NCBI GenBank assembly: GCA_021787655.1
Contig: JAJYLM010000110.1
Span: forward strand, 1 to 7,028
Direction of reading: 5' to 3'
DNA length: 7,028 nucleotides
From: a bacterium
Lineage (GTDB): Bacteria; JAMCPX01
Below the pieces are notes generated by a model. It was not told where the DNA came from, searched no databases, and saw only the letters and a list, made by a program, of their open reading frames with translations. Each line of letters starts with the position of its first letter. Within the stretch, counting starts at the first letter, position 1. Shown one piece after another: positions 5,970 through 7,028 of this stretch. A program made the position numbers and the translations under genes.

Positions 5970-7028
5970 TCATTGTAACTCTTTACTTAATTCTTTCAAC
6001 CTTTTTAATACATTTTTAACCAGCCATATGGGGGTTGATGCTCCCGCTGTAATACCAACCTTTTTTGCACGGATCAACATTTCCCGCCTGAGTTGGTCTT
6101 CATGTTCCACATGGTATGTATTAGGATTGATCGCTTTACATATATTTGCAAGTTTATTCGTATTGGAACTGTTGAATCCGCCGATGACAACCATAACATC
6201 GACCATCCTTGCCAGCGTGGCGGATTCATCCTGCCTGATTTTCGTAGCATCACATATTGTATTGAAAATGGCAAGTTCATAAACGCTGTCGAGGAGTACG
6301 GACACGATCTTCTTGAAGTTTTCCATGGACTGGGTCGTCTGGGCGAGGACAGCCAGTTTCTTGGTGTTCCAGAACGGCGGGAGTTCTTCCGGGCTCTTGA
6401 CGACGGTAACCTGGTGCGGCAGCGCATAGCTCAGGAGGCTCCTGACCTCCGGGTGTTTTGCATCGCCGACGATGACGACGTGGTACCCTTTTTTTGACAG
6501 CGTCCTGACCAGACGCTGCGACCGGGTGACGAACGGGCAGGTCGCATCGATGATATGGAGTCCCTTTTCTCCGGCATGCCGCGCCTCTTCCGTGGTCACG
6601 CCGTGCGACCGGTATACCAGGGTGCCCGACGTTATACTGCCGATGTCGTCCACCGGTTTGATGCCGAGTTCCTCGAGCCGTCTGACTTCCTGCGGGTTGT
6701 GGATGAGCGGTCCGAGCGTGAAGATATCGTTGTGCTGCCTGCTCGTTTTAATGGCGATATCCACGGCGCGTTTGACGCCGAAACAGAACCCTGCAGAAAT
6801 CGTCGTGTAGAACCGGATATCGTTGACGGTATCGATGTACCGCTGGGACAGGCGGGCCTTGGTTTCGTTATAGAGGAATGCGATGACCTCCTGGAGGGAC
6901 TGTTTTGTCGTATCGACGATCAGCGCGTCGCCGGCAGGTTTCAGCGGTGCTGTTTCCCTGTTCCTGTCCCTGAGGTCGCGAAGCTCGATCTCATTGAGCA
7001 TCTGCTCATACGTGATGTCCGGTGATGC
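5970..7028 (-). CDS. ispH: Cytidylate kinase C-terminus fused to 4-hydroxy-3-methylbut-2-enyl diphosphate reductase (IspH), 5' end outside window
   Basis: An open frame enters from the window edge and ends with TGA at 5970-5972; 352 residues are visible. Numbered from the ATG at 7001, residues 1-50 (plus nine before them) match the end of cytidylate kinase, and IspH starts at about residue 62. IspH makes IPP and DMAPP in the last step of the MEP pathway using a [4Fe-4S] cluster. Its cluster cysteines are Cys73 (AGFCFGV), Cys155 (DATCPFVT) and Cys250 (NTICDATKIRQ). Substrate-site motifs are also present: His101 (LIHNP), His133 (SHGV), His183/Glu185 (KHPEV), QTT (221-223), NSSNTN (277-282) and GASTP (320-324). 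The IspH part looks complete and active. No ATG, GTG or TTG codon occurs between residue 1 and Cys73, so a separate ispH start is not available and a true fusion is likely. It precedes rpsA in the operon. Confidence 0.93.
   Translation of the reverse strand, partial: ASPDITYEQMLNEIELRDLRDRNRETAPLKPAGDALIVDTTKQSLQEVIAFLYNETKARLSQRYIDTVNDIRFYTTISAGFCFGVKRAVDIAIKTSRQHNDIFTLGPLIHNPQEVRRLEELGIKPVDDIGSITSGTLVYRSHGVTTEEARHAGEKGLHIIDATCPFVTRSQRLVRTLSKKGYHVVIVGDAKHPEVRSLLSYALPHQVTVVKSPEELPPFWNTKKLAVLAQTTQSMENFKKIVSVLLDSVYELAIFNTICDATKIRQDESATLARMVDVMVVIGGFNSSNTNKLANICKAINPNTYHVEHEDQLRREMLIRAKKVGITAGASTPIWLVKNVLKRLKELSKELQ
6852..7028 (-). other. cmk: C-terminal segment of the cytidylate kinase (Cmk) domain within the fusion
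   Basis: The residues at the window edge read ITYEQMLNEIELRDLRDRN, followed by RETAPLKPAGDALIVDTT and a short helix. This matches the C-terminus of (d)CMP kinases, which reads RDDRDRNRAVAPL...DALVLDST in E. coli as I recall it. The Arg8, Asp12 and Arg15 spacing (from the ATG at 7001) fits the E. coli CMP-binding Arg181/Asp185/Arg188. Only about the last quarter of the kinase is in view; the P-loop and CMP-binding lid would lie beyond 7028. Whether the kinase half is intact cannot be seen here. Confidence 0.85.

Noticed and set aside
6555..7025. A 156-codon plus-strand open frame opposite the Cmk-IspH gene.
   Set aside because: It is antisense to strongly conserved IspH/Cmk motifs and has no recognisable product.

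Overview
The window looks like ordinary chromosomal DNA from a Gram-negative bacterium of the Nitrospirota / Desulfobacterota kind. It carries an IHF-beta type gene next to rpsA, a LapA-type inner-membrane protein, and the MEP-pathway enzyme IspH placed between cytidylate kinase and ribosomal protein S1. The taxonomic guess rests on gene order and general protein character only and is weak. Nearly all of the sequence is coding. I see no tRNA, rRNA, CRISPR array, transposase or phage gene.

Right part (about 2135-7028, minus strand): a tightly packed housekeeping operon. In transcription order it reads cytidylate kinase C-terminus fused in frame to ispH (its 5' end lies outside the window), rpsA (six S1 domains), sppA, ihfB, an Ap4A-phosphorylase-like HIT gene, and lapA. 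Most junctions overlap (rpsA/sppA, ihfB/HIT, HIT/lapA) or are 12 bp apart (sppA/ihfB). Only the ispH-rpsA gap (65 bp) is large enough for local control. The order extends the familiar cmk-rpsA-ihfB cluster with IspH, SppA, a HIT protein and LapA. The products cover pyrimidine nucleotide and isoprenoid synthesis, translation initiation, membrane peptide clearance, nucleoid architecture, dinucleotide turnover and an envelope protein.

Middle (2032-2134): a short intergenic stretch with a perfect 24-bp palindrome, which may be a repeat-type element or a weak terminator.

Left part (1-2031): two genes that appear unrelated to the operon and face each other tail to tail with a 15-bp gap. One is an alpha/beta hydrolase (plus strand). 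The other is a saccharopine-dehydrogenase-like / trans-acting enoyl-reductase-like oxidoreductase (minus strand).

The most notable observation is the Cmk-IspH fusion: the frame is continuous and has no ATG, GTG or TTG codon between the Cmk tail and the first IspH cysteine. I found no clearly new defence or mobile system.
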